Below, in pieces: positions 10,502 through 23,868 of a stretch of DNA of 64,000 nt. The stretch is taken from positions 29,018,001 to 29,082,000 of the forward strand of contig NC_079884.1 in assembly GCF_029227915.1 (NCBI RefSeq), given 5' to 3'. The position numbers and the translations under genes were made by a program. This stretch comes from Hydractinia symbiolongicarpus (Eukaryota; Cnidaria; Hydrozoa; Anthoathecata; Hydractiniidae). A model generated the notes under the pieces. That model was not told the DNA's origin, made no database searches, and worked only from the letters and a program-made list of their open reading frames with translations. Position 1 is the stretch's first letter. Each line of letters begins with the position of its first letter.

Positions 10502-13500
10502 CAACGGTTGCGTTACATATTCGTACCAACATGTATTTAGTGATTTTCTTCCGATATTACTAAGTTGTATTGCTTCTAACAGTGAAAGGATTGACTGTGT
10601 GAATAAATAGAACTGTTTCTGGACTGTGACCTTATAAATGTGATAAATGAGCCAATTGGTCTCCAAGGAATTACATTCTTCTTAATTTGACATGATTGCC
10701 GGAATTCATCGATTACATTAGGCTCTGTGGTAGCGCTTTATTTAAAAATTTAGACAAATAAGTCTTTTCTTACTGTGGGACCAATCCTGGCCGTTAGCAC
10801 GCGCTGAATAAATAGGAACAGTTTCAAATACTACATTTCATTGACTTTCTAGCGGTATAAATCCGTTTGAGTTACAACGGTTGCGTCACACATTCGTACC
10901 AACATGTATTTAGCGATAGTATTTGGATATTGCTAGGTTGCATCGCTTTTAACAGTGAAACGATTGACTGTGGGAATTAATTGAACTGATTCTAGAATGT
11001 GACCGTATAAATGTGATAAATGAGCCAATTGGTTTCCAAGGAATAACTTAATTTGACATGATTGCTGGAATTCAGGGATTACATTAGCCTCGCTGGTAGC
11101 GCTTTATTTAAAAATTTAGATAAATAAGTCTTTCCTTACTGTGGGACCAATCCTGGCCGATAGCACGCGCTGAATAAATAGGAACAGTTCCAAAGATAAC
11201 ATTTCATTGACTTTCTAGCGGTATAAATCCGTTTGAGTTACAACGGTTGCGTCACATATTTGTACCAACATGTATTTGGCGATAGTGTTCGGATATTACT
11301 AGGCTGTATTGCATTTAACATTGAAGCGATTGACTGTGGGAATTAATAGAACTGATTCTGGACTGTGACGTTATAAATGTGATAAATGAGCCAATTGGTG
11401 TCCAAAGAATAACATTCTTCTTAATTTGACATGATTGCTGGAATTCAGCGATTACATTAGTCTCTGTGGTAGCGCTTTATTTAAAAATTTAGATAAACAA
11501 GTCTTTCCTTGCTGTGGGACCAATCCTGGCCGTTAGCACACGCTGAATAAATAGGAACAGTTCCAAAGACTGCATTTCATTGACTTTCTAGCGGTATAAG
11601 TCCGTTTGAGTTACAACGGTCCTGTCTTATATTCGTACCAACATGTATTTAGCGATAGTATTCGGATATTACTAGGTTGCATCGTTTTTAACAGTGAAAC
11701 GCTTGATTGTGGGACTTAATTGAACTGATTTTGGACTTTGACCTTGTAAATGTGATAAATGAGCCAGTTTGACTACAAGAAATAACATTTTTCTTAATTT
11801 GACATGATTGCTGGAACTCAGCGATTACACTGGGCACTGTGGTAGCGCTTTATTAAAAAATTAAGATAAACAAGTCATTTTTTACTGTGGGACCAATCCT
11901 AGTCGTTAGTTCGCGCTGAAGAATTACAGACAGTTGCAAAAACTACATTTCATTGACTTTCTAACGGGGTCAATATGTTTGAGTTACAACGGTTGCGTTA
12001 CATATTCGTACCAACATGTATTTAGAGGATTTCTTCCGATATTACTAAGTTGTATTGCTTTTAACAGTGAAACGATTGACTGTGGGAATTAATTGAACTG
12101 ATTCTAGAATGTGACCGTATAAATGTGATAAATGAGCCAATTGGTTTCCAAGGAATAACAATTTTCTTAATTTGACATGATTGCTGGAATTCAGGGATTA
12201 CATTAGCCTCGCTGGTAGCGCTTTATTTAAAAATTTAAATAAATAAGTTTTTCCTTACTGTGGGACCAATCCTGGCCGTTAGCACGCGCTAAATAAATAG
12301 GAACAGTTCCAAAGACTACATTTCATTGACTTTCTAGCGGTATAAATCCGTTTGAGTTACAACGGTTGCGTCACATATTCGTACCAACATGTATTTAGCG
12401 ATAGTATTCGGATATTACTAGGTTGTATTGCTTTTAACATTGAAACGATTGACTGTGGGAATTAATAGAACTGTTTCTGGACTGTGACCTTATAAATGTG
12501 ATAAATGAGCCAATTGGTCTCCAAGGAATTACATTCTTCTTAATTTGACATGATTGCCGGAATTCATCGATTACATTAGGCTCTGTGGTAGCGCTTTATT
12601 TAAAAATTTAGACAAATAAGTCTTTTCTTACTGTGGGACCAATCCTGGCCGTTAGCACGCGCTGAATAAATAGGAACAGTTTCAAATACTACATTTCATT
12701 GACTTTCTAGCGGTATAAATCCGTTTGAGTTACAACGGTTGCGTCACACATTCGTACCAACATGTATTTAGCGATAGTATTTGGATATTGCTAGGTTGCA
12801 TCGCTTTTAACAGTGAAACGATTGACCGTGGGACTTAATTGAACTGATTCTGGACTGTGACCTTATAAATGTGATAAATGAGCCAATTGGACTCCAAGGA
12901 ATAACATTCTTTTTAATTCGACATAATTTCTGGAATTCAGTGAGTACACTAGGCCCTGTGGTAGCTCTTTTTTTAATAATTTAGATAAATAAATCATTTT
13001 TTACTGTGGGACCAATCCTAGTCGTTAGTTCGCGCTGAAGAAATACAGACAGTTGCAAAAACTACATTTTATTGACATTCTAACGGGGTCAATCCGTTTG
13101 AGTTACAACGGTTGCGTCACATATTCGTACCAACATGTATTTTAATGGATTTCTTCCGATATTACTAAGCTGTATTGCTTTTAACAGTGAAACGATTGAC
13201 TGTGGGAATTAATTAAACTGATTCTAGAATGTGACCGTATAAATGTGATAAATGAGCCAATTGGTTTCCAAGGAATAACATTTTTCTTAGTTTGACATGA
13301 TTGCTGGAATTCAGGGATTACATTAGCCTCGCTGGTAGCGCTTTATTTAAAAATTTAGATAAATAAGTTTTTCCTTACTGTGGGACCAATCCTGGCCGTT
13401 AGCACGCGCTGAATAAATAGGAACAGTTCCAAAGACTACATTTCATTGACTTTCTAGCGGTATAAATCCGTTTGAGTTACAACGGTTGCGTCATATATTC

Positions 13501-16048
13501 GTACCAACATGTATTTAGCGATAGTATTCGGATATTACTAGGTTGTATTGCATTTATCATTGAAACGATTGACTGTGGGAATTGATAGAACTGATTATGG
13601 ACTGTAACCTTATAAATGTGATAAATGAGCCAATTGATGTCCAAAGAATAACATTCTTCTTAATTTGACATGATTGCTGGAATTCAGCGATTACATTAGG
13701 CTCTGTGGTAGCGCTTTATTTAAAAATTTAGATAAAAAAGTCTTTCCTTGCTGTGGGACCAATCCTGGCCCTTAGCTCGCGCTGAAGAAATAGAGACAGT
13801 TTCAAAAACTACATTTCATTTACTTTCTAACGGTGTCAATCCGTTTGAGTTACAACGGTTCTGTCTTATATTCGTACCAACATGTATTTAGCGATAGTAT
13901 TCGGATATTACTAGGTTGCATCGCTTTTAACAGTGAAACGATTGACTGTGGGAATTAATTGAACTGATTCTGGACTTTGACCTTCTAAATGTGATAAATG
14001 AGCCAATTGGTTTCCAAGGAATAACTTAATTTGACATGATTGCTGGAATCGCTTTATTTAAAAATTTAGATAAATAAGTCTTTCCTTACTGTGGGACCAA
14101 TCCTGGCCGTTAGCACGCGCTGAATAAATAGGAAAAGTTCCAAAGACTACATTTCATTGACTTTCTAACGGTGTCAATCCGTTTGCGTAACAACGGTTGC
14201 GTTACATATTCGTACCAACATGTATTTAGTGATTTTCTTCCGATATTACTAAGTTGTATTGCTTCTAACAGTGAAAGGATTGACTGTGTGAATAAATAGA
14301 ACTGTTTCTGGACTGTGACCTTATAAATGTGATAAATGAGCCAATTGGTCTCCAAGGAATTACATTCTTCTTAATTTGACATGATTGCCGGAATTCATCG
14401 ATTACATTAGGCTCTGTGGTAGCGCTTTATTTAAAAATTTAGACAAATAAGTCTTTTCTTACTGTGGGACCAATCCTGGCCGTTAGCACGCGCTGAATAA
14501 ATAGGAACAGTTTCAAATACTACATTTCATTGACTTTCTAGCGGTATAAATCCGTTTGAGTTACAACGGTTGCGTCACACATTCGTACCAACATGTATTT
14601 AGCGATAGTATTTGGATATTGCTAGGTTGCATCGCTTTTAACAGTGAAACGATTGACTGTGGGAATTAATTGAACTGATTCTAGAATGTGACCGTATAAA
14701 TGTGATAAATGAGCCAATTGGTTTCCAAGGAATAACTTAATTTGACATGATTGCTGGAATTCAGGGATTACATTAGCCTCGCTGGTAGCGCTTTATTTAA
14801 AAATTTAGATAAATAAGTCTTTCCTTACTGTGGGACCAATCCTGGCCGATAGCACGCGCTGAATAAATAGGAACAGTTCCAAAGATAACATTTCATTGAC
14901 TTTCTAGCGGTATAAATCCGCTTGAGTTACAACGGTTGCGTCACATATTTGTACCAACATGTATTTGGCGATAGTGTTCGGATATTACTAGGCTGTATTG
15001 CATTTAACATTGAAGCGATTGACTGTGGGAATTAATAGAACTGATTCTGGACTGTGACGTTATAAATGTGATAAATGAGCCAATTGGTGTCCAAAGAATA
15101 ACATTCTTCTTAATTTGACATGATTGCTGGAATTCAGCGATTACATTAGTCTCTGTGGTAGCGCTTTATTTAAAAATTTAGATAAACAAGTCTTTCCTTG
15201 CTGTGGGACCAATCCTGGCCGTTAGCACGCGCTGAATAAATAGGAACAGTTCCAAAGACTGCATTTCATTGACTTTCTAGCGGTATAAGCCCGTTTGAGT
15301 TACAACGGTCCTGTCTTATATTCGTACCAACATGTATTTAGCGATAGTATTCGGATATTACTAGGTTGCATCGCTTTTAACAGTGAAACGCTTGACTGTG
15401 GGACTTAATTGAACTGATTTTGGACTTTGACCTTGTAAATGTGATAAATGAGCCAGTTTGACTACAAGAAATAACATTTTTCTTAATTTGACATGATTGC
15501 TGGAACTCAGCGATTACACTGGGCACTGTGGTAGCGCTTTATTAAAAAATTAAGATAAACAAGTCATTTTTTACTGTGGGACCAATCCTAGTCGTTAGTT
15601 CGCGCTGAAGAATTACAGACAGTTGCAAAAACTACATTTCATTGACTTTCTAACGGGGTCAATTTGTTTGAGTTACAACGGTTGCGTTACATATTCGTAC
15701 CAACATGTATTTAGAGGATTTCTTCCGATATTACTAAGTTGTATTGCTTTTAACAGTGAAACGATTGACTGTGGGAATTAATTGAACTGATTCTAGAATG
15801 TGACCGTATAAATGTGATAAATGAGCCAATTGGTTTCCAAGGAATAACAATTTTCTTAATTTGACATGATTGCTGGAATTCAGGGATTACATTAGCCTCG
15901 CTGGTAGCGCTTTATTTAAAAATTTAGATAAATAAGTTTTTCCTTACTGTGGGACCAATCCTGGCCGTTAGCACGCGCTAAATAAATAGGAACAGTTCCA
16001 AAGACTACATTTCATTGACTTTCTAGCGGTATAAATCCGTTTGAGTTA
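8644..16048 (+). repeat. Ten-monomer higher-order repeat present twice (3,716 and 3,689 bp)
   Basis: Copy 1 is 8644-12359 and copy 2 is 12360-16048. Starts after 10502 are 10875, 11241, 11614, 11987, then 12360, 12733, 13106, 13480, 13853, 14191, 14564, 14930, 15303 and 15676. The 27-bp length difference is accounted for by a 28-bp deletion in the unit at 13853 and a 1-bp difference in the second unit. The unit at 12360 is a hybrid: its first part resembles the unit at 16049 and its second part the unit at 8644, marking an exchange point. The five-monomer series at 6785-10501 overlaps copy 1, so the repeats are nested. Confidence 0.88.
13853..14190 (+). repeat. 338-bp monomer with a private 28-bp deletion
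   Basis: This unit matches the 366-bp units at 10136 and 18288 but jumps from GCTGGAAT directly to CGCTTTATTT near 14050. The 28 bases between them, containing GGGATTACATTAGCC, are lost. I saw this deletion only here, so it arose after the ten-monomer duplication or was corrected elsewhere. Confidence 0.85.
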
Positions 16049-19000
16049 CAACGGTTGCGTCACATATTCGTACCAACATGTATTTAGCGATAGTATTCGG
16101 ATATTACTAGGTTGTATTGCTTTTAACATTGAAACGATTGACTGTGGGAATTAATAGAACTGATTATGGACTGTGACCTTATAAATGTGATAAATGAGCC
16201 TATTGATGTCCAAGGAATAACATTCTTTTTAATTCGACATGATTTCTGGAATTCAGTGAGTACACTAGGCCCTGTGGTAGCTCTTTTTTTAAAAATTTAG
16301 ATAAATAAATCATTTTTTACTGTGGGACCAATCCTAGTCGTTAGTTCGCGCTGAAGAAATACAGACAGTTGCAAAAACTACATTTTATTGACATTCTAAC
16401 GGGGTCAATCCGTTTGAGTTACAACGGTTGCGTCACATATTCGTACCAACATGTATTTTAATGGATTTCTTCCGATATTACTAAGCTGTATTGCTTTTAA
16501 CAGTGAAACGATTGACTGTGGGAATTAATTAAACTGATTCTAGAATGTGACCGTATAAATGTGATAAATGAGCCAATTGGTTTCCAAGGAATAACATTTT
16601 TCTTAGTTTGACATGATTGCTGGAATTCAGGGATTACATTAGCCTCGCTGGTAGCGCTTTATTTAAAAATTTAGATAAATAAGTTTTTCCTTACTGTGGG
16701 ACCAATCCTGGCCGTTAGCACGCGCTGAATAAATAGGAACAGTTCCAAAGACTACATTTCATTGACTTTCTAGCGGTATAAATCCGTTTGAGTTACAACG
16801 GTTGCGTCATATATTCGTAACAACATGTATTTTGCGATAGTATTCGGATATTACTAGGTTGTATTGCATTTATCATTGAAACGATTGACTGTGGGAATTG
16901 ATAGAACTGATTATGGACTGTAACCTTATAAATGTGATAAATGAGCCAATTGATGTCCAAAGAATAACATTTTTCTTAATTTGACATGATTGCTGGAACT
17001 CAGCGATTACACTGGGCACTGTGGTAGCGCTTTATTAAAAAATTAAGATAAACAAGTCATTTTTTACTGTGGGACCAATTCTAGCCGTTAGCTCGCGCTG
17101 AAGAAATAGAGACAGTTTCAAATAATAAATTTCATTGACTTTCTACCGGTGTCAATCCGTTTGAGTTACAACGGTTGCGTTACATATTCGTACCAACATG
17201 TATTTAGTGATTTTCTTCCGATATTACTAAGTTGTATTGCTTTTAACAGTGAAATGATTGACTGTGGGAATTAATTGAACTGATTTTGGACTTTGACTTT
17301 ATGAATGTGATAAATGAGCCAATTGGTCTCCAAGGAATTACATTCTTCTTAATTTGACATGATTGCCGGAATTCATCGATTACATTAGGCTCTGTTGTAG
17401 CGCTTTATTTAAAAATTTAGATAAATAAATCATTTTTTACTGTGGGACCAATCCTAGTCGTTAGTTCGCGCTGAAGAATTACAGACAGTTGCAAAAACTA
17501 CATTTCATTGACTTTCTAACGTGGTCAATATGTTTGAGTTACAACGGTTGCGTTACATATTCGTACCAACATGTATTTAGAGGATTTCTTCCGATATTAC
17601 TAAGTTGTATTGCTTTTAACAGTGAAACGATTGACTGTGGGAATTAATTAAACTGATTCTAGAATGTGACCGTATAAATGTGATAAATGAGCCAATTGGT
17701 TTCCAAGGAATAACATTTTTCTTAGTTTGACATGATTGCTGGAATTCAGGGATTACATTAGCCTCGCTGGTAGCGCTTTATTTAAAAATTTAGATAAATA
17801 AGTTTTTCCTTACAGTGGGACCAATCCTGGCCGTTAGCACGCGCTGAATAAATAGGAACAGTTCCAAAGACTACATTTCATTGACTTTCTAGCGGTATAA
17901 ATCCGTTTGAGTTACAACGGTTGCGTCATATATTCGTACCAACATGTATTTAGCGATAGTATTCGGATATTACTAGGTTGTATTGCATTTATCATTGAAA
18001 CGATTGACTGTGGGAATTGATAGAACTGATTATGGACTGTAACCTTATAAATGTGATAAATGAGCCAATTGATGTCCAAAGAATAACATTCTTCTTAATT
18101 TGACATGATTGCTGGAATTCAGCGATTACATTAGGCTCTGTGGTAGCGCTTTATTTAAAAATTTAGATAAAAAAGTCTTTCCTTGCTGTGGGACCAATCC
18201 TGGCCCTTAGCTCGCGCTGAAGAAATAGAGACAGTTTCAAAAACTACATTTCATTTCCTTTCTAACGGTGTCAATCCGTTTGAGTTACAACGGTTCTGTC
18301 TTATATTCGTACCAACATGTATTTAGCGATAGTATTCGGATATTACTAGGTTGCATCGCTTTTAACAGTGAAACGATTGACTGTGGGAATTAATTGAACT
18401 GATTCTGGACTTTGACCTTCTAAATGTGATAAATGAGCCAATTGGTTTCCAAGGAATAACTTAATTTGACATGATTGCTGGAATTCAGGGATTACATTAG
18501 CCTCGCTGGTAGCGCTTTATTTAAAAATTTAGATAAATAAGTCTTTCCTTACTGTGGGACCAATCCTGGCCGTGAGCACGCGCTGAATAAATAGGAAAAG
18601 TTCCAAAGACTACATTTCATTGACTTTCTAACGGTGTCAATCCGTTTGCGTAACAACGGTTGCGTTACATATTCGTACCAACATGTATTTAGTGATTTTC
18701 TTCCGATATTACTAAGTTGTATTGCTTCTAACAGTGAAAGGATTGACTGTGTGAATAAATAGAACTGTTTCTGGACTGTGACCTTATAAATGTGATAAAT
18801 GAGCCAATTGGTCTCCAAGGAATTACATTCTTCTTAATTTGACATGATTGCCGGAATTCATCGATTACATTAGGCTCTGTGGTAGCGCTTTATTTAAAAA
18901 TTTAGACAAATAAGTCTTTTCTTACTGTGGGACCAATCCTGGCCGTTAGCACGCGCTGAATAAATAGGAACAGTTTCAAATACTACATTTCATTGACTTT

Positions 19001-20884
19001 CTAGCGGTATAAATCCGTTTGAGTTACAACGGTTGCGTCACACATTCGTACCAACATGTATTTAGCGATAGTATTTGGATATTGCTAGGTTGCATCGCTT
19101 TTAACAGTGAAACGATTGACTGTGGGAATTAATTGAACTGATTCTAGAATGTGACCGTATAAATGTGATAAATGAGCCAATTGGTTTCAAAGGAATAACT
19201 TAATTTGACATGATTGCTGGAATTCAGGGATTACATTAGCCTCGCTGGTAGCTCTTTATTTAAAAATTTAGATAAATAAGTCTTTCCTTACTGTGGGACC
19301 AATCCTGGCCGATAGCACGCGCTGAATAAATAGGAACAGTTCCAAAGATAACATTTCATTGACTTTCTAGCGGTATAAATCCGTTTGAGTTACAACGGTT
19401 GCGTCACATATTTGTACCAACATGTATTTAGCGATAGTGTTCGGATATTACTAGGCTGTATTGCATTTAACATTGAAGCGATTGACTGTGGGAATTAATA
19501 GAACTGATTCTGGACTGTGACGTTATAAATGTGATAAATGAGCCAATTGGTGTCCAAAGAATAACATTCTTCTTAATTTGACATGATTGCTGGAATTCAG
19601 CGATTACATTAGTCTCTGTGGTAGCGCTTTATTTAAAAATTTAGATAAACAAGTCTTTCCTTGCTATGGGACCAATCCTGGCCGTTAGCACGCGCTGAAT
19701 AAATAGGAACAGTTCCAAAGACTGCATTTCATTGACTTTCTAGCGGTATAAGTCCGTTTGAGTTACAACGGTTCTGTCTTATATTCGTACCAACATGTAT
19801 TTAGCGATAGTATTCGGATATTACTAGGTTGCATCGCTTTTAACAGTGAAACGCTTGACTGTGGGACTTAATTGAACTGATTTTGGACTTTGACCTTGTA
19901 AATGTGATAAATGATCCAGTTTGACTACAAGAAATAACATTTTTCTTAATTTGACATGATTGCTGGAACTCAGCGATTACACTGGGCACTGTGGTAGCGC
20001 TTTATTAAAAAATTAAGATAAACAAGTCATTTTTTACTGTGGGACCAATCCTAGCCGTTAGCTCGCGCTGAAGAAATAGAGACAGTTTCAAATAATAAAT
20101 TTCATTGACTTTCTACCGGTGTCAATCCGTTTGAGTTACAACGGTTGCGTTACATATTCGTACCAACATGTATTTAGTGATTTTCTTCCGATATTACTAA
20201 GTTGTATTGCTTTTAACAGTGAAATGATTGACTGTGGGAATTAATTGAACTGATTTTGGACTTTGACTTTATGAATGTGATAAATGAGCCAATTGGTCTC
20301 CAAGGAATTACATTCTTCTTAATTTGACATGATTGCCGGAATTCATCGATTACATTAGGCTCTGTGGTAGCGCTTTATTTAAAAATTTAGATAAATAAAT
20401 CATTTTTTACTGTGGGACCAATCCTAGTCGTTAGTTCGCGCTGAAGAATTACAGACAGTTGCAAAAACTACATTTCATTGACTTTCTAACGGGGTCAATA
20501 TGTTTGAGTTACAACGGTTGCGTTACATATTCGTACCAACATGTATTTAGAGGATTTCTTCCGATATTACTAAGTTGTATTGCTTTTAACAGTGAAACGA
20601 TTGACTGTGGGAATTAATTGAACTGATTCTAGAATATGACCGTATAAATGTGATAAATGAGCCAATTGGTTTCCAAGGAATAACAATTTTCTTAATTTGA
20701 CATGATTGCTGGAATTCAGGGATTACATTAGCCTCGCTGGTAGCGCTTTATTTAAAAATTTAGATAAATAAGATTTTCCTTACTGTGGGACCAATCCTGG
20801 CCGTTAGCACGCGCTAAATAAATAGGAACAGTTCCAAAGACTACATTTCATTGACTTTCTAGCGGTATAAATCCGTTTGAGTTA
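16049..20884 (+). repeat. Mosaic satellite block with hybrid monomers
   Basis: Starts are 16049, 16422, 16796, 17169, 17542, 17915, 18288, 18654, 19027, 19393, 19766, 20139 and 20512. Units 17915-19766 repeat the series 13480-15303. Several units are hybrids: 16049 starts like 12360 and ends like 12733; 16796 starts like 13480 and ends like 19766; 17542 starts like 20512 (TTAGAGGATTTC) and ends like 13106. Units 17169 and 20139 are close relatives eight monomers apart (2,970 bp). Confidence 0.82.
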
Positions 20885-21630
20885 CAACGGTTGCGTCACA
20901 TATTCGTACCAACATGTATTTAGCGATAGTATTCGGATATTACTAGGTTGTATTGTTTTTAACATTGAAACGATTGACTGTGGGAATTAATAGAACTGAT
21001 TATGGACTGTGACCTTATAAATGTGATAAATGAGCCTATTGATGTCCAAAGAATAACATTCTTCTTAATTTGACATGATTGCTGGAATTCAGCGATTACA
21101 TTAGGCTCTGTGGTAGCGTTTTATTTAAAAATTTAGATAAAAAAGTCTTTCCTTGCTGTGGGACCAATCCTGGCCGTTAGCACGCGCTGAATAAATAGGA
21201 ACAGTTCCAAAGACTGCATTTCATTGACTTTCTCGCGGTATAAGTCCGTTTGAGTTACAACGGTTGCGTCACATATTCGTACCAACATGTATTTAGCGAT
21301 AGTATTCGGATATTACTAGGTTGTATTGTTTTTAACATTGAAACGATTGACTGTGGGAATTAATAGAACTGATTATGGACTGTGACCTTATAAATGTGAT
21401 AAATGAGCCTATTGATGTCCAAAGAATAACATTCTTCTTAATTTGACATGATTGCTGGAATTCAGCGATTACATTAGGCTCTGTGGAAGTGTTTTATTTA
21501 AAAATTTAGATAAAAAAGTCTTTCCTTGCTGTGGGACCAATCCTGGCCGTTAGCACGCGCTGAATAAATAGGAACAGTTCCAAAGACTGCATTTCATTGA
21601 CTTTCTCGCGGTATAAGTCCGTTTGAGTTA
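20885..21630 (+). repeat. Tandem pair of nearly identical monomers
   Basis: The units at 20885 and 21258 are both 373 bp and nearly identical, including the shared variants TATTGTTTTTAACATTG and GAGCCTATTGATG and the CTCGCGG ending. Elsewhere adjacent monomers differ clearly, so this is a recent single-unit duplication. One difference is GTGGTAGCG in the first and GTGGAAGTG in the second. Confidence 0.85.
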
Positions 21631-23868
21631 CAACGGTTCTGTCTTATATTCGTACCAACATGTATTTAGCGATAGTATTCGGATATTACTAGGTTGCATC
21701 GCTTTTAACAGTGAAACGCTTGACTGTGGGACTTAATTGAACTGATTTTGGACTTTGACCTTGTAAATGTGATAAATGAGCCAGTTTGACGACAAGAAAT
21801 AACATTTTTCTTAATTTGACATGATTGGTGGAACTCAGCGATTACACTGGGCACTGTGGTAGCGCTTTATTAAAAAATTAAGATAAACAAGTCATTTTTT
21901 ACTGTGGGACCAATCCTAGCCGTTAGTTCGCGCTGAAGAATTACAGACAGTTGCAAAAACTACATTTCATTGACTTTCTTACGGGGTCAATATGTTTGAG
22001 TTACAACGGTTGCGTTACATATTCGTACCAACATGTATTTAGAGGATTTCTTCCGATATTACTAAGTTGTATTGCTTTTAACAGTGAAACGATTGACTGT
22101 GGGAATTAATTGAACTGATTCTAGAATGTGACCGTATAAATGTGAAAAATGAGCCAATTGGTTTCAAGGGAATAACATTTTTCTTAATTTGACATGATTG
22201 CTGGAATTCAGGGATTACATTAGCCTCGCTGGTAGCGCTTTATTTAAAAATTTAGATAAATAAGTCTTTCCTTACTGTGAGACCAATCCTGGCCGTTAGC
22301 ACGCGCTAAATAAATAGGAACAGTTCCAAAGACTACATTTCATTGACTTTCTAGCGGTATAAATCCGTTTGAGTTACAACGGTTGCGTCACATATTCGTA
22401 CCAACATGTATTTAGCGATAGTATTCGGATATTACTAGGTTGTATTGCTTTTAACATTGAAACGATTGACTGTGGGAATTAATAGAACTGATTATGGACT
22501 GTGACCTTATAAATGTGATAAAAGAGCCAATTGATGTCCAAAGAATAACATTCTTCTTAATTTGACATGATTGCTGGAATTCAGCGATTACATTAGGCTC
22601 TGTGGTAGCATTTTATTTAAAAATTTAGATAAAAAAGTCTTTCCTTGCTGTGGGACCAATCCTGGCCGTTAACACGCGCTGAATAAATAGGAACAGTTCC
22701 AAAGACTGCATTTCATTGACTTTCTCGCGGTATAAGTCCGTTTGAGTTACAACGGTTGCGTTACATATTCGTACCAACATGTATTTAGTGATTTTCTTCC
22801 GATATTACTAAGTTGTATTGCTTTTAACAGTGAAATGATTGACAGTGGGAATTAATTGAACTGATTTTGGACTTTGACTTTATGAATGTTATAAATGAGC
22901 CAATTGGTCTCCAAGGAATTACATTCTTCTTAATTTGACATGATTGCCGGAATTCATCGATTACATTAGGCTCTGTGGTAGCGCTTTATTTAAAAATTTA
23001 GATAAATAAATCATTTTTTACTGTGGGACCAATCCTAGTCGTTAGTTCGCGCTGAAGAATTACAGACAGTTGCAAAAACTACATTTCATTGACTTTCTTA
23101 CGGGGTCAATATGTTTGAGTTACAACGGTTGCGTTACATATTCGTACCAACATGTATTTAGAGGATTTCTTCCGATATTACTAAGTTGTATTGCTTTTAA
23201 CAGTGAAACGATTGACTGTGGGAATTAATTGAACTGATTCTAGAATGTGACCGTATAAATGTGAAAAATGAACCAATTGGTTTCAAGGGAATAACATTTT
23301 TCTTAATTTGACATGATTGCTGGAATTCAGGGATTACATTAGCCTCGCTGGTAGCGCTTTATTTAAAAATTTAGATAAATAAGTCTTTCCTTACTGTGGG
23401 ACCAATCCTGGCCGTTAGCACGCGCTAAATAAATAGGAACAGTTCCAAAGACTACATTTCATTGACTTTCTAGCGGTATAAATCCGTTTGAGTTACAACG
23501 GTTGCGTCACATATTCGTACCAACATGTATTTAGCGATAGTATTCGGATATTACTAGGTTGTATTGCTTTTAACATTGAAACGATTGACTGTGGGAATTA
23601 ATAGAACTGATTATGGACTGTGACCTTATAAATGTGATAAAAGAGCCAATTGATGTCCAAAGAATAACATTCTTCTTAATTTGACATGATTGCTGGAATT
23701 CAGCGATTACATTAGGCTCTGTGGTAGCGTTTTATTTAAAAATTTAGATAAAAAAGTCTTTCCTTGCTGTGGGACCAATCCTGGCCGTTAACACGCGCTG
23801 AATAAATAGGAACAGTTCCAAAGACTGCATTTCATTGATTTTCTCGCGGTATAAGTCCGTTTGAGTTA
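21631..23868 (+). repeat. Three-monomer repeat, 1,119 bp, two copies
   Basis: Starts are 21631, 22004, 22377, 22750, 23123 and 23496. Units 22004 and 22377 match 23123 and 23496 at a spacing of exactly 1,119 bp, sharing private variants such as GTGAAAAATGA and GTTTCAAGGGAATAAC and the AAAGAGCC change. The third unit of the first copy (22750) corresponds in its 5' half to 23869, which then diverges. The unit at 21631 belongs with those at 19766 and 374. Confidence 0.85.
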
